64,000 nt of DNA from Serratia marcescens (GTDB taxonomy: Bacteria; Pseudomonadota; Gammaproteobacteria; Enterobacterales; Enterobacteriaceae): the NCBI RefSeq assembly GCF_006715005.1, contig NZ_VFMJ01000001.1, forward strand, positions 1,674,001 to 1,738,000. Direction: 5' to 3'. Under the pieces are notes generated by a model. That model did no database searches. It was not told the DNA's origin and worked only from the letters and a program-made list of their open reading frames with translations. Made by a program: the position numbers and the translations under genes. This document shows, one piece after another, positions 56,819 through 64,000 of the stretch. Position 1 is the stretch's first letter. Every line of letters begins with the position of its first letter.

Positions 56819-56847
56819 TAGGACAAAAAACAACAGATATAGGACAA
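56819..56847. promoter_or_regulatory. Direct repeat operator between MFS and AraC genes
   Basis: TAGGACAA occurs at 56819-56826 and again at 56840-56847, exactly 21 bp (two helical turns) apart. AraC-type regulators typically bind such direct repeats. The second copy lies 4 bp before the regulator ATG. Confidence 0.55.
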
Positions 56848-56851
56848 TCCG

Positions 56852-57628
56852 ATGGCGCTGATTCAACAGCATCACCCGTTCGACCCGGATCGGCTGCCGG
56901 CACCGGTGCTTGGCATCGCGGCCGAACTGACGGAGCACGACTCCGGGCTGCATTGGCATCAGCGTTCGCAGCTGCTGTATGCGCCGCAGGGGTGCATGAC
57001 GGTCACGTTGGCGCAGCAGTGGTTGATTTTGCCGCCGACGCGCAGCGTCTGGATACCGGGCGGCATTGCGCATCGGGTGCAGCTGCGCGGCCGCGTCGCT
57101 TATCGCTCGCTGTATTTCGATCCGGCGCTGACGGCCGTCATGCCGCCACAGGCTGCGGTGCTGGCGGTGAACCCGCTGTTGGCGGCGATCGTCGAGCGCA
57201 TCGCGCACTGGCCGCTGGACTATGCGTTGGCGCAGCCCCAGGCGCGCGATTTGCTGGCGGTGTTGATCAATGAGCTTGGCGGGGCGCAGCGAGAGAAGAC
57301 CCAACTGCGGCTGCCGCAGGACAGGCGTCTTGCCGCCTGGCTGGCCACGCTGCCGGAGAGCGACGAGTTACCGGCGTTGGCGGCGTTGGCGCAGCGCTTG
57401 AATCTGCACGCTAAAACGCTAACGCGGCTGTTTCAGCGAGAAACCGGCCTGAGCTATCAGCAGTGGTGCCAGCAGTGGCGTCTGATGCGCGCGATCGAGC
57501 TGCTGGCGGCGTTGCCGTCGGTCAGCGCGGTGGCGCAGCGGTTGGGGTTTTCCAGCGACAGCGCGTTTATCGCCTTTTTCCGTCAGTTCACCGGCACCAC
57601 GCCGCGGCGCTATATGCAAGGGGGCTGA
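56852..57628 (+). CDS. AraC-family transcriptional regulator
   Basis: Regulator of 258 aa: an N-terminal cupin (DSGLHWHQRSQLLYAPQGCMTV, VWIPGGIAHRVQLRG) and a C-terminal double HTH (LAALAQRLNLHAKTLTRLFQRETGLSYQQW and VSAVAQRLGFSSDSAFIAFFRQFTGTTPRRY). Layout and length resemble the NimR/YeaM group that controls a neighbouring MFS exporter. Likely local regulator of the divergent transporter. Confidence 0.9.
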   Translation: MALIQQHHPFDPDRLPAPVLGIAAELTEHDSGLHWHQRSQLLYAPQGCMTVTLAQQWLILPPTRSVWIPGGIAHRVQLRGRVAYRSLYFDPALTAVMPPQAAVLAVNPLLAAIVERIAHWPLDYALAQPQARDLLAVLINELGGAQREKTQLRLPQDRRLAAWLATLPESDELPALAALAQRLNLHAKTLTRLFQRETGLSYQQWCQQWRLMRAIELLAALPSVSAVAQRLGFSSDSAFIAFFRQFTGTTPRRYMQGG

Positions 57629-57638
57629 TAAAGCACAA

Positions 57639-57655
57639 CGGCGCATAATGCGCCG
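57639..57655. terminator. Hairpin between araC-type gene and ydgD
   Basis: CGGCGCA/TGCGCCG (57639-57645 with 57649-57655) with a 3-nt loop lies between convergent genes, 11 bp from each. No T-run is present. Confidence 0.5.
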
Positions 57656-57666
57656 CTGAGAGAGGA

Positions 57667-58479
57667 TTATTTGCCTGCGGCCAGGGCGTCCAGCGCTTCG
57701 CGGATGCCGGGCACCGCCAGGGCGCGGTTATCGGCGCGATAGCGATCTTTCGCCGCCGGCGCCGAACTTTGGATGGCGATCAGCTGCCAGCCGTCGGCGG
57801 TTTTCAACAGCAGCGGTGAACCGCTGTCGCCGGGCAGGGTATCGCACTGGTGCGACAGTACGCCTTGCTGGGCCCAGCCGGTGACCTTGCAGTTTTGGTG
57901 GCTGTAGAGGTCATCCAGATGATCTTCCGGGTAACCCGCTTGGGTTATCAGCCGTTTGGCCTGTTTCAGGGCCTGAGTCAGCGCCTTGCTGTCGCCTTGC
58001 CACAGCGGCAGTGGGGCGATCGGCAGCGGCTTTTTGTCTTTCAGACGGATCAGCGCAAAGTCATAGGCGGCAGCGGCGGGCGGCACGATCCAGCCATCGC
58101 CGTCCGGCTTCAGCTTTTTGCCCAGCTTGCTGTCGACCAGGGTCTCGATATTGCCGGTTTGATACTGCCAGGATTTATCGCCTGCCACAAAGCGCAGGGC
58201 GATGGCCTTATCCAGTTGCCCGGGCGGTGCCAGCACGCAGTGGCCGGCGGTTAACGCCAGGTGCGGGGAGATCAGCGTGGCGGTACACAGATTGCCGCTG
58301 GCGGTTTCGATCTGGCCAATGGCCTGCCACGGTTGGGCGGCGGTATCCGTGACTTTGATTCTTTCATCTTTGCCGAAAAACAGACGCGTTTGCTCGGCCT
58401 TGGACGGGCCGTCGGCGCGTGCCGCCTGAGCAGCGATGAGTGGGAGTAAGCACAGCAACGGTAAAACGGATATGCGCAT
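57667..58479 (-). CDS. ydgD: Trypsin-like serine protease YdgD
   Basis: Periplasmic S1-family protease of 270 aa. Signal peptide [22 protein letters not shown]; catalytic triad H80 (LTAGHCVL), D140 (AAYDFALI), S219 (GDSGSPLL). E. coli ydgD likewise neighbours asr and its product is implicated in maturing Asr. I start at ATG 58479, where the signal peptide begins; the frame is open 13 codons upstream. Confidence 0.9.
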   Translation of the reverse strand: MRISVLPLLCLLPLIAAQAARADGPSKAEQTRLFFGKDERIKVTDTAAQPWQAIGQIETASGNLCTATLISPHLALTAGHCVLAPPGQLDKAIALRFVAGDKSWQYQTGNIETLVDSKLGKKLKPDGDGWIVPPAAAAYDFALIRLKDKKPLPIAPLPLWQGDSKALTQALKQAKRLITQAGYPEDHLDDLYSHQNCKVTGWAQQGVLSHQCDTLPGDSGSPLLLKTADGWQLIAIQSSAPAAKDRYRADNRALAVPGIREALDALAAGK

Positions 58480-58606
58480 AGATCTCTTGCCTGACAAATA
58501 CGGATCATCCATAAACACACTGAATGCTAACTATAGACTGATTTAGCAGCCATGTGGATGGGCAATAATTGATTTTTCAATAATTTCCCGCCGGCGACGC
58601 GGCAGG

Positions 58607-58687
58607 CTACAGGTAAAAAAAGACGGCGATCAGTCCACAAAGGATCAGGGCGGTCAGAACGATCTCGAACAGGTAGCGGCGCAGCAT
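58607..58687 (-). CDS. ydgU: 26-aa membrane micro-protein, YdgU-like
   Basis: ATG at 58687 opens 26 codons: MLRRYLFEIV followed by LTALILCGLIAVFFYL, a short basic N-terminus and one membrane helix. A run of six G lies 9 bp upstream. E. coli encodes a similar acid-inducible micro-protein YdgU just downstream of asr; position and composition match. It follows the asr terminator by 17 bp, so expression would need read-through or its own promoter. Confidence 0.65.
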   Translation of the reverse strand: MLRRYLFEIVLTALILCGLIAVFFYL

Positions 58688-58704
58688 CAATGAGAACCCC
58701 CCGA

Positions 58705-58731
58705 TGAAAAAACACCCGGCGAACCGGGTGT
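58705..58731 (-). terminator. Terminator of asr
   Basis: Stem ACACCCGG/CCGGGTGT (58712-58719 with 58724-58731), 4-nt loop, then TTTTTTC on the minus strand. Confidence 0.85.
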
Positions 58732-58773
58732 CGTACACGTCAAGCCTGAAGCGGTGAGGGGACCCTCACGTCA

Positions 58774-59049
58774 TTACGCTTTTTTGTGGCTGGCTTTCTT
58801 GTGGTGCTTTTTAGCCGCCTGGGCTTTTTGAGCCGGGGCTTTCTTACCGGCTTTTTTGTGATGCTTTTTGGCCGCTTGAGCTTTCTGAACCGGGGCTTTC
58901 TTGCCGTGGTGTTTCACCTGAGCTTTAGCCGGCGCAGCGGTGGCGGTGGTTGCGGTAGCCGCAGGTGCGGTGGTGGCAGCCTCGGCAGCGAAAGCCACGG
59001 AAGACAGACCCATTGCAGCGGCAACAACCAGAGCTAATACTTTTTTCAT
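58774..59049 (-). CDS. asr: Acid shock protein Asr
   Basis: Periplasmic acid-shock protein of 91 aa: signal peptide [21 protein letters not shown], an Ala/Thr-rich segment, then Lys/His-rich repeats. It is strongly induced at low pH by RstA and chaperones or buffers the periplasm. An RstA box lies about 105 bp before the start, and rstAB themselves are 3 kb downstream. Confidence 0.95.
   Translation of the reverse strand: MKKVLALVVAAAMGLSSVAFAAEAATTAPAATATTATAAPAKAQVKHHGKKAPVQKAQAAKKHHKKAGKKAPAQKAQAAKKHHKKASHKKA
58789..58902 (-). repeat. Two tandem 19-codon units in asr
   Basis: Residues 50-68 and 69-87 of Asr are near-identical 19-residue units ([21 protein letters not shown]), repeated at DNA level (58846-58902 and 58789-58845). 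Copy number of such units varies among enterobacteria. Confidence 0.85.
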
Positions 59050-59154
59050 CGCAGAATCCTCAACATGACTTTTGGGTATCAACCCCACTGCGGGGCCGTT
59101 GAAATGATAGTAGGCAAACGGCGCCCGGCTTTCCGTGAGTGATTGGTTTCGGCT

Positions 59155-59168
59155 TGTAACCTAATGTA
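59155..59168 (-). promoter_or_regulatory. RstA box upstream of asr
   Basis: Minus-strand TACATTAGGTTACA fits TACATnTnGTTACA at all but one specified base. It is centred about 61 bp upstream of the likely asr transcription start; a possible -10 TACTAT is at 59107-59112. Confidence 0.8.
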
Positions 59169-59234
59169 CAGGGCGGCGGCGGCAAAGGGGATTGCTGCTA
59201 TAATGACCGCCAGGCGCGATAAAAGGGATTTAAA

Positions 59235-60140
59235 ATGAAAGAGATAACGATTCGCTGTGGCGTGACGGAACAGGGCGAGGTGCCGCTGGCCTATGAGGAC
59301 TGGGGCGATGAGACGCACCCGCCGCTGCTGCTCATCATGGGCATCGGCGCGCAGCTTCTGTTGTGGCCTGACGATTTCTGCCGCGCCCTGGTGGCCAAGG
59401 GGTTTCGGGTGATCCGTTATGACAACCGCGACGTCGGTCTTTCCGGCAAAACGCAGGCGCAGCGCGCGCAGCCGCTGTGGCTACTGATGCTGCGCGCCCA
59501 GCTCGGTTGGCAAACGCCGGTGCCTTATACCCTGGCGGACATGGCAACGGACGCGGCGCATCTGCTCGATCACCTGCGCATCCCGCAGGCTCACGTACTG
59601 GGCGCCTCGATGGGGGGGATGATCGCCCAGGTGCTGGCCGCCGACTATCCGCAGCGCGTCGCTTCATTATGTATCTTGTTCTCCAGCACCAATCAGCCGC
59701 TGTTACCGCCGCCGGCGCCTTCGCTGCTGTGGCTGTTGGTGCGCCGGCCCGCGGCCGATTTGACGCCGCAGCAGCGCCATGAAGGTATGAAAGCCTTCCT
59801 GCGTGCGCTCGGCACCCGGTTTTACCCGCCGGAAGAGGCGGAATTGGATGCGTTGGTGAAGCGGCTGCTGAAGCGGGGCGTGGATCCGGCAGGCATGCAG
59901 CGGCAACTTTCCGCGTTGCTCGGCAGCGGCGATCTGCGTCGTTACAGCCGGCGCATCGCTGCACCGACGCTGGTCATTCACGGCGATCGCGATCGGCTGG
60001 TGCGCAAGGCGGGCGGAGTGGCGATTGCCCGCGCGGTCGTCAACGCCAAATTGCATATTATGCCGGGCATGGGGCATGACCTGCCGGCCGCGTTGAGGCC
60101 GCAGCTGGCGGCGATGATCGCCCGTCACGCACTGGGATGA
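59235..60140 (+). CDS. Alpha/beta-fold hydrolase
   Basis: Cytoplasmic hydrolase of 301 aa. Nucleophile elbow GASMGG (S125), acidic residue in HGDRDRL and histidine in PGMGHDLP complete a triad; IRYDNRDVGLSG is the family's conserved second motif. It resembles the RdmC/methylesterase-like hydrolases but the substrate cannot be inferred. Monocistronic, with its own terminator. Confidence 0.85.
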   Translation: MKEITIRCGVTEQGEVPLAYEDWGDETHPPLLLIMGIGAQLLLWPDDFCRALVAKGFRVIRYDNRDVGLSGKTQAQRAQPLWLLMLRAQLGWQTPVPYTLADMATDAAHLLDHLRIPQAHVLGASMGGMIAQVLAADYPQRVASLCILFSSTNQPLLPPPAPSLLWLLVRRPAADLTPQQRHEGMKAFLRALGTRFYPPEEAELDALVKRLLKRGVDPAGMQRQLSALLGSGDLRRYSRRIAAPTLVIHGDRDRLVRKAGGVAIARAVVNAKLHIMPGMGHDLPAALRPQLAAMIARHALG

Positions 60141-60143
60141 GAG

Positions 60144-60163
60144 GCCGGAACGCCGGCGTTTTT
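60144..60163 (+). terminator. Terminator after the hydrolase gene
   Basis: Stem GCCGG/CCGGC (60144-60148 with 60153-60157), loop AACG, then GTTTTTA. Confidence 0.7.
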
Positions 60164-60306
60164 ACTATTTTAGTTACAACATACTTATGGTGAGTGGCCA
60201 CCCGCCACTCTATAGCCAAGGCGTTGCCGGCACAGTACGTGCGTTATGAAGCATTATTCGGTCTTGCAGGCGGGAAAAGGGCGCGACAGGGCCGCGCCAG
60301 GAGAGA

Positions 60307-61806
60307 TTACAGGTAGCGGTTTTCCAAATGCTGACGGAAGTAGCGTGGATTGAGCGCTTCGCCGGTCGCGTTGGCGATCAGCGTCTCGGTCGGGAAGCGG
60401 CTACCGTGGCGCCAGATGTTGTGCTGCAACCAGTGGAACAGCGGCTGCAGATTGCCGGCGGCGATATCCTCGCTCAGCGAAGGCAGGGCCTGGCGCACGC
60501 TGTGGAACAGCTGCGCGGCGTACATTGCGCCGAGGGTGTACGTCGGGAAGTAGCCGAACGCGCCGTCGGTCCAGTGGATATCCTGCATGCAGCCGTTGCG
60601 ATAATTACCGATGGTGTCGAGGCCGAGGTAAGCGTGCATCTTTTCATTCCACAAGGCCGGAATGTCTTCCACTTCGACCTCGCCTTCGATCAACGCTTTT
60701 TCAATTTCGTAGCGCAGGATGACGTGGGCAGGATAGCTCACCTCGTCGGCGTCGACGCGGATCAGGCCCGGCTTAACGCGCTGGTTGAGGCGAATGAAGT
60801 TGGCTTCTTCCAGCGCCGGCTGTTCGCCAAACTGCGCGGTGACCAGCGGACGCAAGATTTTCAGGAATTCATTGCCGCGCGCCAGCTGCATTTCGAACAG
60901 CAGGCTCTGCGATTCGTGGATGGCGGTTGAGCGGGCCAGCGCGATCGGCTGGCCGAGCAGATCGCGCGGCAGGTTCTGCTCGTAGCGGGCGTGGCCGGTC
61001 TCGTGCACGATGCCCAGCAGCGCGGTCAGAAACTCCTTCTCGTTGTAACGCGTGGTGATGCGCACATCTTCCGGCACGCCGCCGCAGAATGGGTGAGCGC
61101 TGACGTCGACGCGGCCGTTGTCGAAGTTGAAACCGAGCAGTTTCATCACGCTGAGGCTCAGGTGGCGCTGGGTGTCTACATTGAACGGGCCTTGCGGCGT
61201 CTGGCAAGGTTCATTGGCCTGTTTGGCCACCACGCGCTGCAACAGATCCGGCAGCCAGGTCTTCAGATCGCCGAAGATGCGGTTGAGGTCGCTGCTGCGC
61301 ATGCCCGGCTCATACAGGTTGAGCAGGGCGTCGTAACGGCTGGTGCCGGCCGCCTGTGCGCGGATCTGCGCCTCTTCCCGGCTGAGTTTGACCACTTCGC
61401 GCAGGTTCTCGGCGAAGCCGTCCCAGTCGTTGGCCGGGCGCTGGGCGCGCCAGGCGTGTTCGCAGCGCGCGCCGGCCAGCGATTTGGCCTCGACCAGTGA
61501 CGCCGGCAGCAGCACCGCGTCCTCATATTGGCGGCGCATTTCGCGCAGATTGGCGCGATCGAGCTCGTCCAGCGTCTCTTGCTGCGCGCGATCCAACAGC
61601 GCACCGGTGCTTTCCGCCGTTAAAATCTGGTGCTGCAGCACGCTCAGCTCGGCCAGCGCTTCGGAGCGCGCCTTGCTGCCGCCCGGCGGCATCATGGTCT
61701 GCATGTCCCAACCGGCGATGGCGGACAGGTGGCCGAAACGCGACAGCCGGCTGAACAGAGCGCGCAGGTGATCGTAAGCAGACGTGTTGGAATGTGCAGA
61801 TGTCAT
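60307..61806 (-). CDS. M32-family (Taq-type) carboxypeptidase
   Basis: Zinc metallocarboxypeptidase of 499 aa in the M32 family. The zinc motif HETGH lies near residue 265 with the downstream glutamate in IHESQSLLFE; the DWDGFAENL and IRVDADEVSYPAHVILR segments are conserved. Probably cytoplasmic, releasing C-terminal amino acids from peptides. It lies 35 bp after the rstB stop on the same strand and may receive read-through. Confidence 0.93.
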   Translation of the reverse strand: MTSAHSNTSAYDHLRALFSRLSRFGHLSAIAGWDMQTMMPPGGSKARSEALAELSVLQHQILTAESTGALLDRAQQETLDELDRANLREMRRQYEDAVLLPASLVEAKSLAGARCEHAWRAQRPANDWDGFAENLREVVKLSREEAQIRAQAAGTSRYDALLNLYEPGMRSSDLNRIFGDLKTWLPDLLQRVVAKQANEPCQTPQGPFNVDTQRHLSLSVMKLLGFNFDNGRVDVSAHPFCGGVPEDVRITTRYNEKEFLTALLGIVHETGHARYEQNLPRDLLGQPIALARSTAIHESQSLLFEMQLARGNEFLKILRPLVTAQFGEQPALEEANFIRLNQRVKPGLIRVDADEVSYPAHVILRYEIEKALIEGEVEVEDIPALWNEKMHAYLGLDTIGNYRNGCMQDIHWTDGAFGYFPTYTLGAMYAAQLFHSVRQALPSLSEDIAAGNLQPLFHWLQHNIWRHGSRFPTETLIANATGEALNPRYFRQHLENRYL

Positions 61807-61841
61807 TATTATTCGGCTCCAATGAGAAGGGTCCGGCGGTA

Positions 61842-63146
61842 TTACGCCAGATCGGCTTTTAAACTGAATGTCGGCTTCACCGGCCAGCAGAAACGGAAGC
61901 TGGCGCCGCCGAGCGAACTGCCTTCGACGAACACCTGTCCCTGGTAGGCGACGGCGATGGAATGGACAATGGCCAGCCCCAGCCCGCAGCCGCCGGTGGC
62001 GCGATCGCGGCTGGGATCGAGGCGGACGAAAGGTTCGAACACCCGTTCGCGCTCTTCCGGCGGGATGCCCGGCCCGTCATCCTCGACCTGCAAGCAGGCG
62101 AGGTCGCCGTCAAACCACAGGCCCACACGCAGGCGCTGCTCGGAATAGCGCAGCGCGTTGTTGACCAGGTTGTCGAGCACGCGTTCCATCAGGCGCAGAT
62201 CGACGCCGCCGAAGTCGCCGACGTGCGGGATATCGAGCTGGATGTCGCGTTCCTGATGAATAAGACGGATATCGTCGACCTTGTCCTCGAGCCACTTTGG
62301 CAGATCGATGGGTTCAATGTTTAACGCAACCTGCGGACGGTCCAGACGGGCGTAGGTCAGCAGCTCGTCGATCAGCGACTCCAACTGGCCGATATCGCGG
62401 TTCAGCGCCTGCTGCTCGCTGTCGGACAGGTTATCGCTCATTTCGAGCCGATAACGCAGGCGCACCAGCGGCGTCCGCAGCTCGTGGGCGATGCCGTCGA
62501 TCAGCTGTTTCTTGCTGGCGATCAGGGTATTGACGTTGTCGGCCATCTGATTGAACGCCACGCCAAGCCGGCTCAGGCTGGAGGTGGGGTCAAAGTGGGT
62601 ACGCTCATCCAGATGACCGGCGCCGAGGCGCTGGGCGGCGTTTTCCAGCTTGAGCAGGTCTTGCCAGTGCGGCCGCATCCATAGAAACACCGGCAGCGCC
62701 AGCGACATGCCGATAAACACCAGCAACACCAGATCCAGCAGGCGCATCTGGTGCAGATAGAACAGATAAGGAATCGGGCCGACCACCAACACATAGTGGC
62801 TGCGCGGAATGCGCTGCATAAAGGTGTATTGATCGTCGAGGGCGATGATCTCCCCCAGCCGCAGCCGCTTTTTCAGATCTTCGCTCAGTTCCTGTTTACC
62901 GAGCGGCTCGATATGCAGTTTGAACGACAGGTTGAGATCCAGCGTGGCGATGGTCTTGTTCCAGTCCTTCAGCGGGATTTCGCGCAGCTCGCTGCGCATC
63001 AGGTACAGCGAGCTTTTCATCAAATCGTCCATCGACTGGCGGCCGGCGCGCTCGGCGGTCACCTTGTACACCAGGCCGACCAGCATCGCCATCACCAGAA
63101 AACAGACGAACAGCAACAGGAAGAACTGGACGAAAAGTTTTCTCAT
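61842..63146 (-). CDS. rstB: Sensor histidine kinase RstB
   Basis: Inner-membrane sensor kinase of 434 aa. Two membrane helices (residues about 7-27 and 135-155) bracket a periplasmic sensor; then HAMP, HisKA with GIAHELRTPLVRLRYR (phospho-His) and HATPase_c with NALRY, DDGPGIPP and GGCGLGLAIV. Partner of RstA, overlapping it by 4 bp. Confidence 0.96.
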   Translation of the reverse strand: MRKLFVQFFLLLFVCFLVMAMLVGLVYKVTAERAGRQSMDDLMKSSLYLMRSELREIPLKDWNKTIATLDLNLSFKLHIEPLGKQELSEDLKKRLRLGEIIALDDQYTFMQRIPRSHYVLVVGPIPYLFYLHQMRLLDLVLLVFIGMSLALPVFLWMRPHWQDLLKLENAAQRLGAGHLDERTHFDPTSSLSRLGVAFNQMADNVNTLIASKKQLIDGIAHELRTPLVRLRYRLEMSDNLSDSEQQALNRDIGQLESLIDELLTYARLDRPQVALNIEPIDLPKWLEDKVDDIRLIHQERDIQLDIPHVGDFGGVDLRLMERVLDNLVNNALRYSEQRLRVGLWFDGDLACLQVEDDGPGIPPEERERVFEPFVRLDPSRDRATGGCGLGLAIVHSIAVAYQGQVFVEGSSLGGASFRFCWPVKPTFSLKADLA

Positions 63147-63868
63147 TGTTGCACCGATGCCCAGGCGTTAGGGGCGAACAGATAACCTTTATTGCGCACG
63201 GTCTTGATGCGGAACGGCTCCAGCGCATTGTCGTACAGTTTGCGGCGCAGGCGCGAGATTGCCACGTCGATGCTGCGATCCATGCCGTCGTAACTCACGC
63301 CGCGCAGGTTTTTCAGCAACGCCTCGCGATCCATGATCTGTCCGGCGTGGGTCGCCAGCTCCCACAGCAGATCGAAATCCGAGGTGGACAGAGTGACCGT
63401 TTCTTCGCCCAGCGTGACCTGGCGGTTGACCGGATCGATGCACAGCAGCCCAAAATGCAGCGCGTTGTGCTGGGTGAGCGGCTGAACCGACTCTTCTTTC
63501 GGCTGCTGGCTGTGTTGGCGCAGGTGCAAACGCAGGCGCGCCAGCAACACCGCCGGCGGCGTGGTTTTCAGGATATAGTCGTTGGCGCCCATCTCCAGCG
63601 ACAGGATATGGTTCATGTCGCTGTCGAGCGAGGTGAGCAGCACGATCGGGCCGGGGAAGGTGGGGCGCAGATCGCGGCACAGCGTCATGCCGTCTTTGCC
63701 GGGCAGCATGATGTCCAGCAGCACCAAATCGGGTTGCTCGCGCTCGATGCGCGCCTGCGCGCTGTCGCCGCGCGGCTCGATCAGCACCTCGATGTCGTGT
63801 TTGCCCAGATAGGCGGCGATCAGTTTGCCGACTTCAGGATCGTCTTCCACAAAAACAATTTTATGCAT
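63143..63868 (-). CDS. rstA: Response regulator RstA
   Basis: OmpR-type regulator of 241 aa. Receiver phospho-acceptor D52 (LVLLDIMLPGKDG), switch residues in LTSLDSD and KTTPPAVL; C-terminal winged helix with DFDLLWELATHAGQIMDRE and ISRLRRKLYDN. In E. coli rstA is induced by PhoP and RstA activates asr; the RstA box here is at 59155-59168. Confidence 0.96.
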   Translation of the reverse strand: MHKIVFVEDDPEVGKLIAAYLGKHDIEVLIEPRGDSAQARIEREQPDLVLLDIMLPGKDGMTLCRDLRPTFPGPIVLLTSLDSDMNHILSLEMGANDYILKTTPPAVLLARLRLHLRQHSQQPKEESVQPLTQHNALHFGLLCIDPVNRQVTLGEETVTLSTSDFDLLWELATHAGQIMDREALLKNLRGVSYDGMDRSIDVAISRLRRKLYDNALEPFRIKTVRNKGYLFAPNAWASVQQ

Positions 63869-63943
63869 ATGCCCGTGTTTTAATAAGAAAAGCGGATTTC
63901 AGCATAGCGCGGCCTGCGAGGATGCGCCATGCGGATCTTTGCG

Positions 63944-64000
63944 TCAGCGCAGCGGCCGCCCGCCGTCGACGCCGTGGGTGCGGCCGGTCACGTAGCGGCT
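63944..64000 (-). CDS. folM: 3' end of dihydromonapterin reductase FolM (partial)
   Basis: Only the last 18 codons are in the window: SRYVTGRTHGVDGGRPLR and stop. The ending VTGR...VDGGRPLR is typical of SDR enzymes and of FolM, which lies beside rstA in E. coli. The rest of the gene is beyond the right edge, so the identity is likely, not certain. Confidence 0.6.
   Translation of the reverse strand, partial: SRYVTGRTHGVDGGRPLR

Overview
The window is chromosomal DNA from an enterobacterium, most likely Serratia (S. marcescens group). The evidence is high GC coding sequence, protein matches to Escherichia coli K-12 families along almost the whole length, and gene order that follows the E. 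coli rnb / sap-psp / tyrR-tpx / mppA / zntB-ttcA / nifJ / ldhA-ydbH / azoR-hrpA / asr-rstAB blocks with Serratia-like insertions. The assignment is from memory of these families; no database was searched. I recognised no tRNA, rRNA, insertion sequence, prophage, integron or CRISPR array.

Layout. 1-3.6 kb: 3'-truncated cstA-type transporter, then an M20 amidohydrolase and an MFS symporter as a likely uptake/hydrolysis pair. 3.7-13.5 kb: rnb, a Zn-type glyoxalase I with a divergent LysR regulator, ydeP, dacD, a second LysR regulator and a double carboxymuconolactone-decarboxylase-like protein preceded by a small Cys-Cys leader ORF and a perfect hairpin. 13.6-19 kb: sapABCDF. 19.1-21.9 kb: a Zur-type zinc-starvation operon (folE2, gamma carbonic anhydrase, COG0523 GTPase) followed directly by the iron-starvation sRNA RyhB with two Fur boxes. 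22.2-28.9 kb: an SDR, a 52-aa membrane mini-ORF, and the phage-shock locus pspF / pspABCD-ycjXF with its sigma-54 promoter. 29-35.6 kb: tyrR, tpx, and murein-peptide recycling genes (ycjG, mpaA, mppA). 35.7-44.3 kb: two unknown or secreted proteins, zntB, the anaerobic sRNA FnrS with an FNR box, a VOC protein, ttcA, a small exported protein and nifJ. 44.5-55.6 kb: an SMR efflux pump, ydbJ, hslJ, ldhA, ydbH-ynbE-ydbL, azoR and hrpA. 55.6-64 kb: a divergent MFS/AraC pair, then ydgD, a ydgU-like micro-ORF, asr with an RstA box, an alpha/beta hydrolase, an M32 carboxypeptidase, rstB-rstA and the 3' end of folM.

Common themes are envelope stress and envelope maintenance (sap, psp, dacD, mpaA/mppA/ycjG, ydbH-ynbE-ydbL, hslJ, asr, rstAB) and metal or oxygen starvation responses (Zur operon, RyhB, FnrS, zntB, nifJ, ldhA). 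The least explained items are the leader ORF plus hairpin upstream of the CMD protein, a possible small RNA upstream of ldhA, the long hairpin in the tpx leader, the micro-ORFs, and the repeated motifs beside the LysR and AraC regulators.
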